Numbered from the stretch's first letter, positions 1 through 7,895 are shown. The stretch: 64,000 nt of DNA from Synergistaceae bacterium (GCA_017451025.1 JAFSSM010000015.1:1-64000), one strand, 5' to 3'. A program made the numbers and translations. The notes: generated by a model not told the origin, from the letters alone.

Positions 1-55
1 ACATCATTGTCCTGCGGAGGCGGAACCTCTCCGGCTTCGGTCTCGGTATACTCAT
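1..55 (-). CDS. citE: Citrate lyase beta subunit, N-terminal fragment
   Basis: Only the first 18 codons lie in the window. The ATG overlaps the citD stop codon by one base (TAATG). The visible residues MSIPRPKPERFRLRRTMM end in the RLRRTMM stretch typical of the start of CitE, the citryl-CoA lyase subunit, which continues as a VPGNNP-type loop in the family. CitE cleaves the citryl thioester held on CitD into oxaloacetate and acetyl-thioester in the cytoplasm. The identification rests on this short motif plus the position directly behind citD; the rest of the gene is off the left edge. Confidence 0.8.
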   Translation of the reverse strand, partial: MSIPRPKPERFRLRRTMM

Positions 56-363
56 TAGCGAATCACTCCTCCCCAGTCAAACTTGCCGTCCATGTCGATA
101 CCGCATCCCCTGTAGAATGCGCATTCGACGCGGGCTTTGATGGTGCAATCGAGTGCACCGTGATCGTTGACGATGACCTTAGCGTTTTTCACGCCGAGCC
201 TGTCGAGCGAGGCCAAGACCTGCTCTTTAATCTGGCGGCCATACTGGTTGAGAACGGAGCTTTCGAGGGACAAATCGATTCCGCCGCTCGTCGTGGGTTC
301 AAGCGTAATCATGACGTCGCTTGACTCGAGAGTTCCGGCGGTTCCTACCGCTTTTAACTCCAT
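55..363 (-). CDS. citD: Citrate lyase acyl carrier protein (gamma subunit)
   Basis: This 102-residue protein has the CitD pattern: GTLESSD near residue 10, where the serine carries the phosphoribosyl-dephospho-CoA prosthetic group, then SSVLNQYGRQI and GALDCTIKARVE. CitD carries the acetyl/citryl thioester during cleavage of citrate to oxaloacetate and acetate. The start at 363 is chosen over the longer frame (381) because GGAGGTG lies about 10 bases upstream of this ATG. It overlaps citE, so a citDEF operon running off the left edge is expected. With tctABC nearby this makes an uptake-plus-cleavage route for citrate. Length matches the family. Confidence 0.93.
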   Translation of the reverse strand: MELKAVGTAGTLESSDVMITLEPTTSGGIDLSLESSVLNQYGRQIKEQVLASLDRLGVKNAKVIVNDHGALDCTIKARVECAFYRGCGIDMDGKFDWGGVIR

Positions 364-390
364 TTGAACAAACACCTCCAAGCTAAATAT

Positions 391-422
391 TTGTTTCGGG
401 AAATAATTGTTTTGGGAAATAA
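391..422. repeat. Tandem 16-bp direct repeat upstream of citD
   Basis: Two adjacent copies of TTGTTTCGGGAAATAA (391-406) and TTGTTTTGGGAAATAA (407-422), differing at one base. They sit in the AT-rich gap 30-60 bases upstream of the citD start, where a regulator of the citrate lyase operon could bind. A regulatory role is inference from position only. Confidence 0.5.
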
Positions 423-493
423 TTTAAATTAATTCTATCACAGTATGAATGTAAATTTTTAATAAAAATCGGAATATTAATTTCATTAATTAG

Positions 494-527
494 TATTACT
501 GCGGAGTAAGTATTACTGCGGAGTAAG
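494..527. repeat. Tandem 17-bp perfect direct repeat
   Basis: TATTACTGCGGAGTAAG occurs twice back to back at 494-510 and 511-527, and the first bases recur at 528. Within each copy TTACT and AGTAA are inverted around GCGG, so each unit can form a small hairpin or a dyad binding site. It lies just upstream of the frameshifted zinc-ribbon gene. Nothing else recognisable is in the 171-base gap 382-552. Confidence 0.6.
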
Positions 528-552
528 TATTATATTATTATCCTAAATAAAG

Positions 553-1085
553 ATGTGTTTACCTGTGAATTGTGAGAGTTGCGGTGCACCGTTACAGGCA
601 AATGTTGAAAAGTGCCCATATTGCGGTGCGATTGTTGAGTCTGAGGTGGAAAAGCTCAAGAGATTTGGAAAGCTCCCCAAAATTAAGCGTGTGTCTTTGG
701 CATTTACAATACTAATCACCCCACTTAGTTGGGGTTTGTATGGTATGTATTGGATTTTTACACGAAAAAAAACATTGAACAGTCTTGCAGAAGAAAAAGT
801 TGCTGAGGCTGTAATTTGGGCTTATGTAGCTGCATATATTCTTATTTCGCGCCTGTGTTTATATCGTATATAGCCGCGTTTGCAAGCGTTGGGATATGGA
901 TTTACATGAAGTTTCAAATTAGGACTATATTGCGAACTTATGCTTTGAAATACCTTGACAAAAATACTGTCATGGAATCTATTGCTCCATCAGGTGTGTG
1001 TGTATTTTTCTTCGGAATTATATACCTTCAGTATCACATCAATAAAATGATCGACATGGGACTTTTCGATCCAGAAGTTCTGTAG
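553..1085 (+). pseudogene. Frameshifted zinc-ribbon membrane protein
   Basis: The first frame (553-873) starts with a double zinc knuckle, CESCGAPLQ and CPYCGAIV, followed by a hydrophobic segment around ITPLSWGLYGMYWIF. It stops just after VAAYILIS. The continuation, FAPVFISYIAAFASVGIW to YHINKMIDMGLFDPEVL, is in another frame (from about 840 to 1085). Read together they give about 176 residues with a zinc ribbon and three to four membrane segments, a layout seen in DUF4234-like small membrane proteins. The shift lies at about 835-850, with no recognisable slippery site, so an indel or a sequencing error is likelier than programmed frameshifting. The gene is more AT-rich than its surroundings. 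Function unknown. Confidence 0.65.
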
Positions 1086-1094
1086 AAAGAAATT

Positions 1095-1131
1095 CTCCCC
1101 TTCAGCTTACGGCTAAAGGGGAGTTTTTTTT
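1095..1131 (+). terminator. Intrinsic terminator after the zinc-ribbon gene
   Basis: CTCCCCTTCAGC pairs with GCTAAAGGGGAG around a short loop (1095-1123), followed by a run of eight T (1124-1131). It overlaps the 3' end of the convergent tctA gene. Confidence 0.85.
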
Positions 1132-2623
1132 ATGCTTCTTTTTTCTTGAACAATGACGACACAATCGGCCACAGCAATAACACTATGCTGATTACCATTA
1201 ATGTCCCGGCAACAGGACGTGAGAACATCGCAATCACATTTGCGCGTGAAATGGTATAGGCTCTGCTGAAGTTCCCTTCGCAGATAACTCCGAGCACCAG
1301 GCCCAGAATTAACGCCGCGCTGTTGAAGTGGCAGGCCGAAATCACCAGCCCGATAACTCCTGCGATTGCCATAATCTTAACGTCGGCTATGCTCATGTTC
1401 GTTGCGTACGACCCAATAATCGCCAGCATAATAATTATGGGGCCAAGATACGAATACGGCACCGCAAGAATCTGGGCAAACACCTTCGCAATACCGATTG
1501 CGACAACGACCATCAAGATATTAGTTACGACCATCGACGCAAACGTTGCGCTGAGATATTGCGGCTGATTCACCAAAAGCAACGGCCCTAACTGAACTCC
1601 CTTCAACACCAGAGCACTCATCATGACTGCTGCGGCATTCCCTCCCGGAATACCCAGCGACAACAGCGGCACCATCGCTCCGCCGGTCGCGGCATTATTC
1701 GCGGTCTCAGAAGCGGCTACTCCGTCAATAATTCCCGTCCCGAACTTTTCGGGGTGCTTGGAGAGTTTGGTTTCGGTCGAATAGCACAGGAAGGAAGCTA
1801 TTGTTGCCCCCGCTCCCGGCAAAATTCCGATTATTGTACCAATTACCGAGCAGCGGGCTAACAGCCACTTGATGCCCCACCATTCTTTGAACGACGGCAT
1901 CTTCGTGTTGACGCTTGCATTGCTCTCGTCGCTGGTGAGTTTGTCGCGCTTCTTGGTCTGCTTGAGGACCTCACTAACCGCGAAAATTCCGATTAGGACG
2001 GGTATCATTTCGAGACCGGCGATAAGTTCACTGCTCCCGAAGGTTAATCTCTGGACCGCGTACATCGGGTCTTGGCCGACACACGCCAGCAATAGCCCGA
2101 GAAGTCCGGAAATCAGGGTCCGCAGAATATTCTTGCTGTCGAGGCACGTCAAAATAGACAAGCCCATAAACGTAACAGCGAATAGGTCTGACGGGCTGAA
2201 GGACAACGCGGCCTGCGTGAGCTGCGGTGAAAGAGTGAGCATTGCCAGAGCAGACACAAGCCCGCCGATAGCCGAAGAACCCAAAGCTATACCGAGAGCT
2301 TTACCTGCCTCGCCTCTCTGAGCCATAGGGTAGCCGTCAAAAGTTGTAGGAGCACTCGACGGAACGCCAGGTATCTTGAAGAGGATAGCCGTGATGCTTC
2401 CGCCCGTAATCGATGAGCAGTAAACAGCGACGAGGAACACAATCGCGGGAATTGGAGCCATCGAGTATGTGAAGGGCAGGCCGAGAGCGACAGCCATAGT
2501 TGCGCTGACACCGGGCAGTGCTCCGAAAATGGTACCGACGACGATTGCGAACACGACCATCATGAATGTGTAGGGGTCAAGAAGTACGCTGAAACCGTTA
2601 GTGAATAATTCCCATGTAGTCAT
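1130..2623 (-). CDS. tctA: Tripartite tricarboxylate transporter, large permease subunit
   Basis: A 497-residue polytopic protein of the TctA family. The N-terminal repeat contains GALPGVSATMAVALGLPFTY and the second half has the matching GILPGAGATIASFLCY motif, the two signature loops of the family. GEAGKALGIALGSS and SLGIPGGNAAAVM are also typical. TctA is the 12-helix membrane carrier of the TTT system, which uses a periplasmic binding protein (TctC) and an ion gradient to import citrate or other carboxylates. It is last in tctC-tctB-tctA, 16 bases behind tctB. Neighbouring citrate lyase genes make citrate a sensible substrate, but TctC paralogues bind many carboxylates. Length is typical. 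Confidence 0.93.
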   Translation of the reverse strand: MTTWELFTNGFSVLLDPYTFMMVVFAIVVGTIFGALPGVSATMAVALGLPFTYSMAPIPAIVFLVAVYCSSITGGSITAILFKIPGVPSSAPTTFDGYPMAQRGEAGKALGIALGSSAIGGLVSALAMLTLSPQLTQAALSFSPSDLFAVTFMGLSILTCLDSKNILRTLISGLLGLLLACVGQDPMYAVQRLTFGSSELIAGLEMIPVLIGIFAVSEVLKQTKKRDKLTSDESNASVNTKMPSFKEWWGIKWLLARCSVIGTIIGILPGAGATIASFLCYSTETKLSKHPEKFGTGIIDGVAASETANNAATGGAMVPLLSLGIPGGNAAAVMMSALVLKGVQLGPLLLVNQPQYLSATFASMVVTNILMVVVAIGIAKVFAQILAVPYSYLGPIIIMLAIIGSYATNMSIADVKIMAIAGVIGLVISACHFNSAALILGLVLGVICEGNFSRAYTISRANVIAMFSRPVAGTLMVISIVLLLWPIVSSLFKKKEA

Positions 2624-2639
2624 AATCTTTAGCCCCCTT

Positions 2640-3170
2640 CTACATTATTGCTGATTTAACCGACGCAACGATGCTCTCAACGTACAGCGAGAAGTTGCGC
2701 AGTTCCGGGATTGTGCCGCGCGGAAGGTTCACCGACAAGAGGACGCTGAAGACGACGTAAAGCACCAGAGTAACCAGCACGGAGAAGACAGCGAGCCTGA
2801 AGACGTGGGTCTGCCCGAGCAGTAATCCATAGAGGAAGAGCACGAGCACACAAGTAACCATATAGCCTAGGGGTTCGAGGACGAAGCTGGCGGCTAAGAC
2901 GAGTGCAATTCCGATAACGAGCCTTGCCCTTATGCTCAGGAGTGCATCGAGCTTGAAGTCAGGGTTATTCTTGTTTTTGCGGATAATGTTAATGATGTTG
3001 ATTGCGATGCAGACCAGCAGAAGAACGATTATCACTTTCGGCCAAACGTCTGGCTTAAGGGTGTAGGGATTTCTAGCTGTTCTGTCAGGGATTGGGGCTT
3101 CCAGAACGTTGAAGCAATAAGCGTAGAGGAGGCCGAGCCACAAAAGAATATTGCAGATTAATTCGAACAC
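2640..3170 (-). CDS. tctB: Tripartite tricarboxylate transporter, small permease subunit
   Basis: This 176-residue protein has four predicted membrane helices (about residues 5-22, 45-62, 85-110 and 118-145) and sits between tctC and tctA, as expected for TctB. Sequence is weakly conserved in this family; the pattern of an initial helix, a hydrophilic loop (RTARNPYTLKPDVWPKV) and three helices is the main evidence. It starts with GTG, with AAGGAG upstream. TctB is needed with TctA to form the membrane part of the symporter. Confidence 0.85.
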   Translation of the reverse strand: MFELICNILLWLGLLYAYCFNVLEAPIPDRTARNPYTLKPDVWPKVIIVLLLVCIAINIINIIRKNKNNPDFKLDALLSIRARLVIGIALVLAASFVLEPLGYMVTCVLVLFLYGLLLGQTHVFRLAVFSVLVTLVLYVVFSVLLSVNLPRGTIPELRNFSLYVESIVASVKSAIM

Positions 3171-3193
3171 AGTATATTTCTCCTTAAGAAATT

Positions 3194-3238
3194 ACCCCCC
3201 TTTTTCTTCCCCCCTAAGTTAGGGGGATTGAGGGGGGT
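3194..3238 (-). terminator. Hairpin between tctC and tctB
   Basis: An inner stem CCCCCTAA/TTAGGGGG (about 3210-3226) is enclosed by an outer stem ACCCCCC/GGGGGGT (3194-3200 with 3232-3238). On the minus-strand transcript it lies directly behind the tctC stop. The T-rich stretch is weak, so it may be a partial terminator or a 3' end stabiliser that keeps the binding protein more abundant than the permease. Confidence 0.6.
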
Positions 3239-3248
3239 GCTTCTGTAT

Positions 3249-4238
3249 TTACTTTGCGTAGTAATCTTTCTTCATGACGCCCTCAGCCTTGAGGTAATCG
3301 GTGAGGAGCTTGTAGTCATTTTCGCAGTCAGCCGCATACTCAGCAGGCCCGGCAAATCCAGGACGTTCGTCATAGCATCCCTGAACTAGGAACGCCTGCC
3401 ACTGAGGATCTTTCGCTGCCTGTTCAATCGCCGCAACGAGTGCATCGATTGCTTCCTGAGGAGTGCCTTTCTTTGCGAAAATACCCCTAGCCGGTCCGAG
3501 CACCGAGTTAATCCCCAGCTCAACCGAGCACTCAACATTAGGGTATCTCTTCATTCTGTTTTCAGCGAGAGTAAGCAGAGGCACAACATCACCTGCCGCG
3601 ATAAGTCCCTCTATTTCGTCGGTGCCGGTAACCATAATATCGATATGGCCGCCTACGAGAGCGGAGTTCATCTCACTGCCTGAAGGGTAGGACACATCCA
3701 GGATGTCCAGTCCTTCGAGTGCCTGCTTCAGTGATGCGCCGTCGAGACCTGTGCTTGTGAGCATACCTACGCTCACCTCGAAGGGATTTTTGGTTACGTA
3801 GTCCCTCATCTCGGAGAAGGACTTGTAGCCTTTTCTGTCCATAGCTTTCTTTGACGCAGTGATGACGTTAATTGCATGGACTAAGCGCGCTACAGGGATA
3901 AACTCTTCCTTGAAGTTCATTGAGGTTGTGCCCTGAATGTCCTGCATGAAGAGGGACTGAGTCCCCAGCATGAAGGTGTAGCCGTCTGCGGGCTGTTTGT
4001 AGACGTACTCGACAGCGGTAACGCCATTTCCGCCAGTAACGTTGACTACTTCGACTTCCTGGCCAAGAATGGGCTTAAGGAGGGTAGCCATCGGTCTGAT
4101 GGTAGAGTCAGCACCGCCGCCGACGCCCCAAGGGCAGACGATGGAGATTTTGCGTTCAAACTTCCACTCAGCGGAAGCGAACGAGGCAAAGCACCCTACG
4201 AGGCAAAGTGCCAAGAGTGCACACAGAAATTTTTTCAT
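3249..4238 (-). CDS. tctC: Tripartite tricarboxylate transporter, periplasmic binding protein
   Basis: A 329-residue Bug/TctC-type receptor. Residues 1 to about 23 form a Sec signal peptide (MKKFLCALLALCLVGCFASF, cleavage after ASA). The mature start KISIVCPWGVGGGADSTIRP is the carboxylate-binding loop characteristic of the family, followed by GGNGVTAVEYVYKQPADGYT. The protein captures the substrate in the periplasm and delivers it to TctAB. The start at 4238 replaces the longer frame beginning at 4298 because a GGGAGG box lies just upstream and the signal peptide then begins properly. It is the first gene of tctCBA and is divergent from the rpe-like gene. Confidence 0.92.
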   Translation of the reverse strand: MKKFLCALLALCLVGCFASFASAEWKFERKISIVCPWGVGGGADSTIRPMATLLKPILGQEVEVVNVTGGNGVTAVEYVYKQPADGYTFMLGTQSLFMQDIQGTTSMNFKEEFIPVARLVHAINVITASKKAMDRKGYKSFSEMRDYVTKNPFEVSVGMLTSTGLDGASLKQALEGLDILDVSYPSGSEMNSALVGGHIDIMVTGTDEIEGLIAAGDVVPLLTLAENRMKRYPNVECSVELGINSVLGPARGIFAKKGTPQEAIDALVAAIEQAAKDPQWQAFLVQGCYDERPGFAGPAEYAADCENDYKLLTDYLKAEGVMKKDYYAK

Positions 4239-4316
4239 GATAAAGCCTCCCTGAAAAAAATAGATATTGTGTAAAATTGGGTGCGTTGATTTTATCACGA
4301 AAGAAGGTATATCTTA

Positions 4317-5000
4317 ATGGAGTTTTCCGCATCAATGATGTGTGCAGATTTCGGCAATCTCCATGACGAAGTGAGATCTCTGGATGAAGCGGGCATCGAC
4401 AAATATCACATAGACATAATGGACGGAATGTTTGTGCCGAATTTAGGTATGGGGCTTCAGGACATCAAGTGTATACGTTCCCTAACGTCCAAGCCGATAG
4501 AGGCGCACCTTATGGTCTGCAAGGTGAACAGCTACATTGACATTCTGGCGGGTGCCGGTGTCAACACGATATTCATTCACCCGGAGGCAGATTATCACCC
4601 GTTCACGACCCTTCAGCGCATAATAGACTTGGGCATGACCCCCGGGATAGTGATAGACCCCGGGACATCAGTAGAGACCGTGCGAGAACTCTTCAACGTC
4701 AGCAAGAACATCCTGGTTATGGCGGTAACACCAGGATTTGCGGGTCAGAGCTACCTTCCGTACGTAGCAGGAAAGATACGGGAGCTTCTGGCCTTGAAGC
4801 ATCGCTATGGATTAAGCATATTTTGGGACGGTTCATGCACTCTCGACAAGATAGCCGAGTTCTCACCGATGGGAGTGGATGGTTTTGTTCTTGGGACAAA
4901 CATTCTCTTCAAGCGTAAAACAACTAGGGGGGGGGGGGGCTATTTTTCGCGGATAAGTGAAGCGAGAAATGCCGCCCACAATTCGGAGGTTTCGATATGA
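4317..5000 (+). CDS. Ribulose-phosphate 3-epimerase family protein
   Basis: A 227-residue (beta/alpha)8 protein of the Rpe family. FSASMMCADFGNLHDEV, YHIDIMDGMFVPNLGMG (catalytic Asp and metal-binding His/Asp), EAHLMV, MAVTPGFAGQSY and FWDGSC carry the active-site positions. The genuine Rpe uses DGGI in the last motif; here it is DGSC, so this is an Rpe-like paralogue rather than the housekeeping enzyme. It overlaps the next gene by ATGA and starts a cassette with an IspD/TarI-like gene and an NAD-dependent epimerase. Such trios make a CDP-activated pentose or pentitol for surface polymers (inference). The C-terminus is odd: a G13 run (4927-4939) encodes GGGG about 20 residues before the stop. 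Confidence 0.85.
   Translation: MEFSASMMCADFGNLHDEVRSLDEAGIDKYHIDIMDGMFVPNLGMGLQDIKCIRSLTSKPIEAHLMVCKVNSYIDILAGAGVNTIFIHPEADYHPFTTLQRIIDLGMTPGIVIDPGTSVETVRELFNVSKNILVMAVTPGFAGQSYLPYVAGKIRELLALKHRYGLSIFWDGSCTLDKIAEFSPMGVDGFVLGTNILFKRKTTRGGGGYFSRISEARNAAHNSEVSI
4927..4939 (+). repeat. Homopolymeric G13 tract inside the rpe-like gene
   Basis: Thirteen consecutive G residues encode the end of the TTRGGGG segment. Tracts of this length slip readily during replication. With the present 13 bases the frame runs to the ATGA junction with the next gene; a gain or loss would change the last 20 or so residues and uncouple the junction. Confidence 0.9.
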
Positions 5001-5713
5001 ACTGCGCAGTAATTTTCGCGGGAGGCATCGGTTCACGAATGCACACCCAAACGCCCAAGCAGTTCCTCTAAGTTCTCAGCAAGCCCGTAATTATCCACAC
5101 GCTCGAGCAATTCCAGAAGCACACCCAAATTCACATAATAAGCCTGGTCTGCCTCGAAGAACGCATCCCCGAAATGCACAGCCTGGTCGAACGTTACGCG
5201 CTGGACAAGGTGAAATTCATAGTGCCAGGTGCCAAAACAGGCCAGCAGTCAATCTACAACGGACTATGTGCCTTGCAGAAGACGGCATCCCCAAGAGATA
5301 TAGTCCTCATTAACGACGGAGTAAGGCCATTTGTCTCGCAGGAAATAATCACCCGCTGTATCGAGTGCACGGAGCAATACGGTTCAGCGATAACAGCGGC
5401 TCCGGTTCCGGACACAATCGGAATTGTTGAGGACACGCGCGAAATCTCGGGAATACCAGACCGTAAAAAGTGTTATGCACTGAAAGCACCGCAAGGTTTC
5501 CGACTTGGTGATATTATTGACGCACACAACAAGGCCATTCGGGAAAATAATTACCGTTTCACAAATTCAGCAGAACTCTTCAGGAATTACGGCGGAAGGA
5601 TATACGCGGTGATAGACGAGGGAGTGAACTTCAAGATAACATCACCTGCCGACCTGGAGCTGATGCGGTTAATAATGCCGAAATGGCAGAAAGGGGAGAA
5701 ACTAACGGAGTGA
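4997..5713 (+). pseudogene. IspD/TarI-family cytidylyltransferase with in-frame TAA
   Basis: From the ATG at 4997 the reading frame gives MNCAVIFAGGIGSRMHTQ then TPKQFL, the nucleotide-binding N-terminus of the IspD/TarI family. A TAA follows at 5069-5071. The same frame then continues to 5713 with KPVIIHTLE, PGAKTGQQSIYNGL, NDGVRPFVS and ALKAPQGF, all family motifs. The enzyme would transfer CMP from CTP to a sugar or pentitol phosphate. The stop sits where family members have FLxLxxKP; one base change from a GAA, CAA, AAA, TAC or TAT codon would explain it. An internal start at 5174 would lack the CTP-binding loop. It is either a real nonsense mutation or a sequencing error; the rest is intact. 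Confidence 0.8.
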
Positions 5714-6744
5714 ATGAGATATTGCGCGAGGACATGGAGAGAATATGTGCCTCACGTTTCATCAACTGGGAGAAGTTCCGCAACAAAACTATCCTCATCA
5801 CTGGAGCGACGGGATTAATCGGCTTCAACCTGGTCAATGCCTTATCGTACGCATCAGATAAATTCGGACTTGGCCTGAAGATAATTGCAGTAGTCCGGGA
5901 CATCGTGAAGGCGAGGCAGATGCTGCCAGAGATTGAGTTTGTGGTGTCAGACGTGGAGAAGCTCAGGGAAATAGACGGCCCGATAGATTACGTAGTGCAC
6001 GGGGCATCCCCGACGGCCAGCAAATATTTTCTGACGCACCCTGTCGAGACGATAACGACATCCCTTGCCGGCACAATAAACATGCTCAGAATTGCGCGAG
6101 CAAAGGACGTTTCAGGATTTGTGTACCTGTCGAGCATGGAGGCTTACGGACACATCGGGGAGGAACGTCTTCTGACAGAGGATGACTTGGGATATATTGA
6201 CCCTCTAAATCCCCGAAATTGTTACCCTGAGAGCAAGAGGATGTGTGAAGCGATGTGTGGTGCATATACTCATGAATACGAAGTGCCAGCGAAAATTGCG
6301 CGTCTGGTAATGACCATAGGGCCGGGCCTTCCCTACGCTGACGCAAGGGTATGTGCGGATTTCATTCGCTGTGTGATTGAGAAACGTGATATAGTGCTGA
6401 AGACCACCGGCCTCACAAAACGCTGTTATCTCTACACTGCGGACGCGGTAACTGCGATTCTGGCTATCCTGCTTAAGGGAGAGCCCGGGCACGTCTACAA
6501 CGCCGCGAACCCAGAAACATATTGTTCTGTGCGTGAAATGGCGGAGATGCTGTCCCGCGAAGTGTCATGCGGACGAAGCGACGTGAAACTGGACCTGAGC
6601 CTCGACGCATCAATGTACCCTCCTCCGCGTTTCCTGAAGCTGGACGTGAGTGCTCTAAAATCTTTAGGCTGGGTACCATCTCTAAATTTGAGGGATATGT
6701 ACATCCGAACGATAGATTACATGCTAAAATTTTGCAATCACTAA
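5710..6744 (+). CDS. NAD-dependent epimerase/dehydratase (extended SDR)
   Basis: Extended short-chain dehydrogenase of about 344 residues. The Rossmann glycine motif GATGLIG lies near residue 30, VHGASPTASKYF matches the substrate-contact loop of the UDP-glucuronate decarboxylase-like branch, the catalytic serine is in YLSSMEAYG and the YxxxK motif is YPESK. It would act on a nucleotide sugar in the cytoplasm. I place the start at GTG 5710, overlapping the stop of the preceding gene as GTGA with GGGGAG upstream; a longer frame from 5683 has no ribosome-binding site. As the third gene of the cassette it probably modifies or makes the activated sugar. The exact substrate cannot be read from the sequence. 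Confidence 0.85.
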   Translation: MNEILREDMERICASRFINWEKFRNKTILITGATGLIGFNLVNALSYASDKFGLGLKIIAVVRDIVKARQMLPEIEFVVSDVEKLREIDGPIDYVVHGASPTASKYFLTHPVETITTSLAGTINMLRIARAKDVSGFVYLSSMEAYGHIGEERLLTEDDLGYIDPLNPRNCYPESKRMCEAMCGAYTHEYEVPAKIARLVMTIGPGLPYADARVCADFIRCVIEKRDIVLKTTGLTKRCYLYTADAVTAILAILLKGEPGHVYNAANPETYCSVREMAEMLSREVSCGRSDVKLDLSLDASMYPPPRFLKLDVSALKSLGWVPSLNLRDMYIRTIDYMLKFCNH

Positions 6745-6768
6745 TTTGTGAAGGGAGAAAATAAAACA

Positions 6769-7515
6769 ATGGATTTCATGAGTCTTCTGGGCTCTATGGT
6801 TCAGGGCAATATGTCATCATCACGCGCATCAACCTCCAGGATGTCCAACGCAGGAAGCGGCATTCAGGACTTGCTGGGTTCACTGATGGGAGCGGGCCAG
6901 ACCGTCAAGGACAAAGTAGGCGGCGATAATCTGGCGGCTGGAGGGATCGGAGCACTTCTCGGTGCCCTGATGGGCGGTTCCGAGAGCACGACAGCCAACA
7001 CACTTGGCGGCGGAATGATGGGGCTTCTCGGAATGATGGCGTATAAAGCCCTGCGCGGTTCACTGGGCGGAAATTCTGCGGGAACGGCGGCACAGACCGC
7101 AACACCACAAACCTACACCCAGCCTTCAGCACAACAGCAGGCTAACGACGCGGAGATAATAATTACGGCGATGCTCGACGCGGCAAAAGCAGACGGCCAA
7201 GTTGACGCGGACGAGTTCCAGAGAATCACCAGCAGTCTCAAGCAAAACGGACTTGGTCAGGACGGAATGAACTACGTCATCCAGAAACTGCAGGGGCCTA
7301 TGGAGACAGCAAAGATAGTCGCCGCAGTCAAGGGCAGGCCGGAACTTGCGGCAGAGGTATATTCCGCTTCACTGATGGCAATTAACGTCGACACGGATGC
7401 AGAGCGTAAATATTTGACCAAGCTCGGCAAAGCTATGGGACTGAGCACTCAGGTCATGAGCAACATCGAGCAGCTCACTTCTGGCAAAGCCGGAAGCCAG
7501 GATTTCGCCTGCTAA
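6769..7515 (+). CDS. DUF533 / TerB-like tellurite-resistance-fold protein
   Basis: A 248-residue protein in two parts. Residues 1 to about 125 are low-complexity and rich in Gly, Met, Ser and Ala, with repeated GALLGALMGG-type blocks. Residues 130-245 form a helical TerB-like domain with ITAMLDAAKADGQVDADEF, an acidic loop typical of this fold. This is the YebE/DUF533 architecture, whose function is unknown. The start at 6769 follows AAGGGAG at good spacing; the upstream GTG frame start is not used. It is a single gene, ending tail-to-tail with the XRE regulator, the two stop codons overlapping. Confidence 0.82.
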   Translation: MDFMSLLGSMVQGNMSSSRASTSRMSNAGSGIQDLLGSLMGAGQTVKDKVGGDNLAAGGIGALLGALMGGSESTTANTLGGGMMGLLGMMAYKALRGSLGGNSAGTAAQTATPQTYTQPSAQQQANDAEIIITAMLDAAKADGQVDADEFQRITSSLKQNGLGQDGMNYVIQKLQGPMETAKIVAAVKGRPELAAEVYSASLMAINVDTDAERKYLTKLGKAMGLSTQVMSNIEQLTSGKAGSQDFAC

Positions 7516-7895
7516 TTTGTTGAGTCAGACTGTTCTTTCTTGCGGTTCATCATGTTTTCGATGAGCTTCTGGAAAAGTTCATAACCTTTTTCTGTGGGGG
7601 GAAGCTCAATTCTTGTGCCTTCCCCTTCATATACCAGCATTCCGCCGCTCGCCTCGTGAAATGGTGTCAACATGCTTATCCTGCCAGGTTTTGCATCTTC
7701 GCCTTCCTTGATGATTTCGTCAGGAGAAATCTTCAGGAGATTAGCCAGCTCCATAATTCTAGTGCCGGTAGGGGCAGTTTCTCCGGATTCCCACCTTCTC
7801 AGCGTAGCAATCGATACCCCCAATTTGTCAGCAAGTTCAATTTGAGTGAGGCCCGCTTTTTTCCTCTGCAGCCTCAGATTAGCAGCAAGTGCCAT
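7512..7895 (-). CDS. XRE-family helix-turn-helix regulator
   Basis: A 127-residue DNA-binding protein. The N-terminal Cro/CI-type HTH is clear: LRLQRKKAGLTQIELADKLG, then SIATLRRWESGETAPTG. The C-terminal 60 residues hold a conserved-looking block (GGMLVYEGEGTRIELPPTE) of unknown role. The start at 7895 is preferred because AAAGGAAG lies about 11 bases upstream; an ATG at 7919 has no such site. It stands alone, convergent with the DUF533 gene and divergent from birA. Target genes are unknown. Confidence 0.88.
   Translation of the reverse strand: MALAANLRLQRKKAGLTQIELADKLGVSIATLRRWESGETAPTGTRIMELANLLKISPDEIIKEGEDAKPGRISMLTPFHEASGGMLVYEGEGTRIELPPTEKGYELFQKLIENMMNRKKEQSDSTN

Noticed and set aside
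553-1085. Programmed ribosomal frameshift in the zinc-ribbon gene
   Set aside because: No slippery heptamer or following pseudoknot is visible at the switch point around 835-850.
3194-3238. Strong intrinsic terminator ending tctC transcription
   Set aside because: The hairpin is stable but lacks a proper T run, and tctB-tctA have no visible promoter, so complete termination is unlikely; kept only as a partial terminator.
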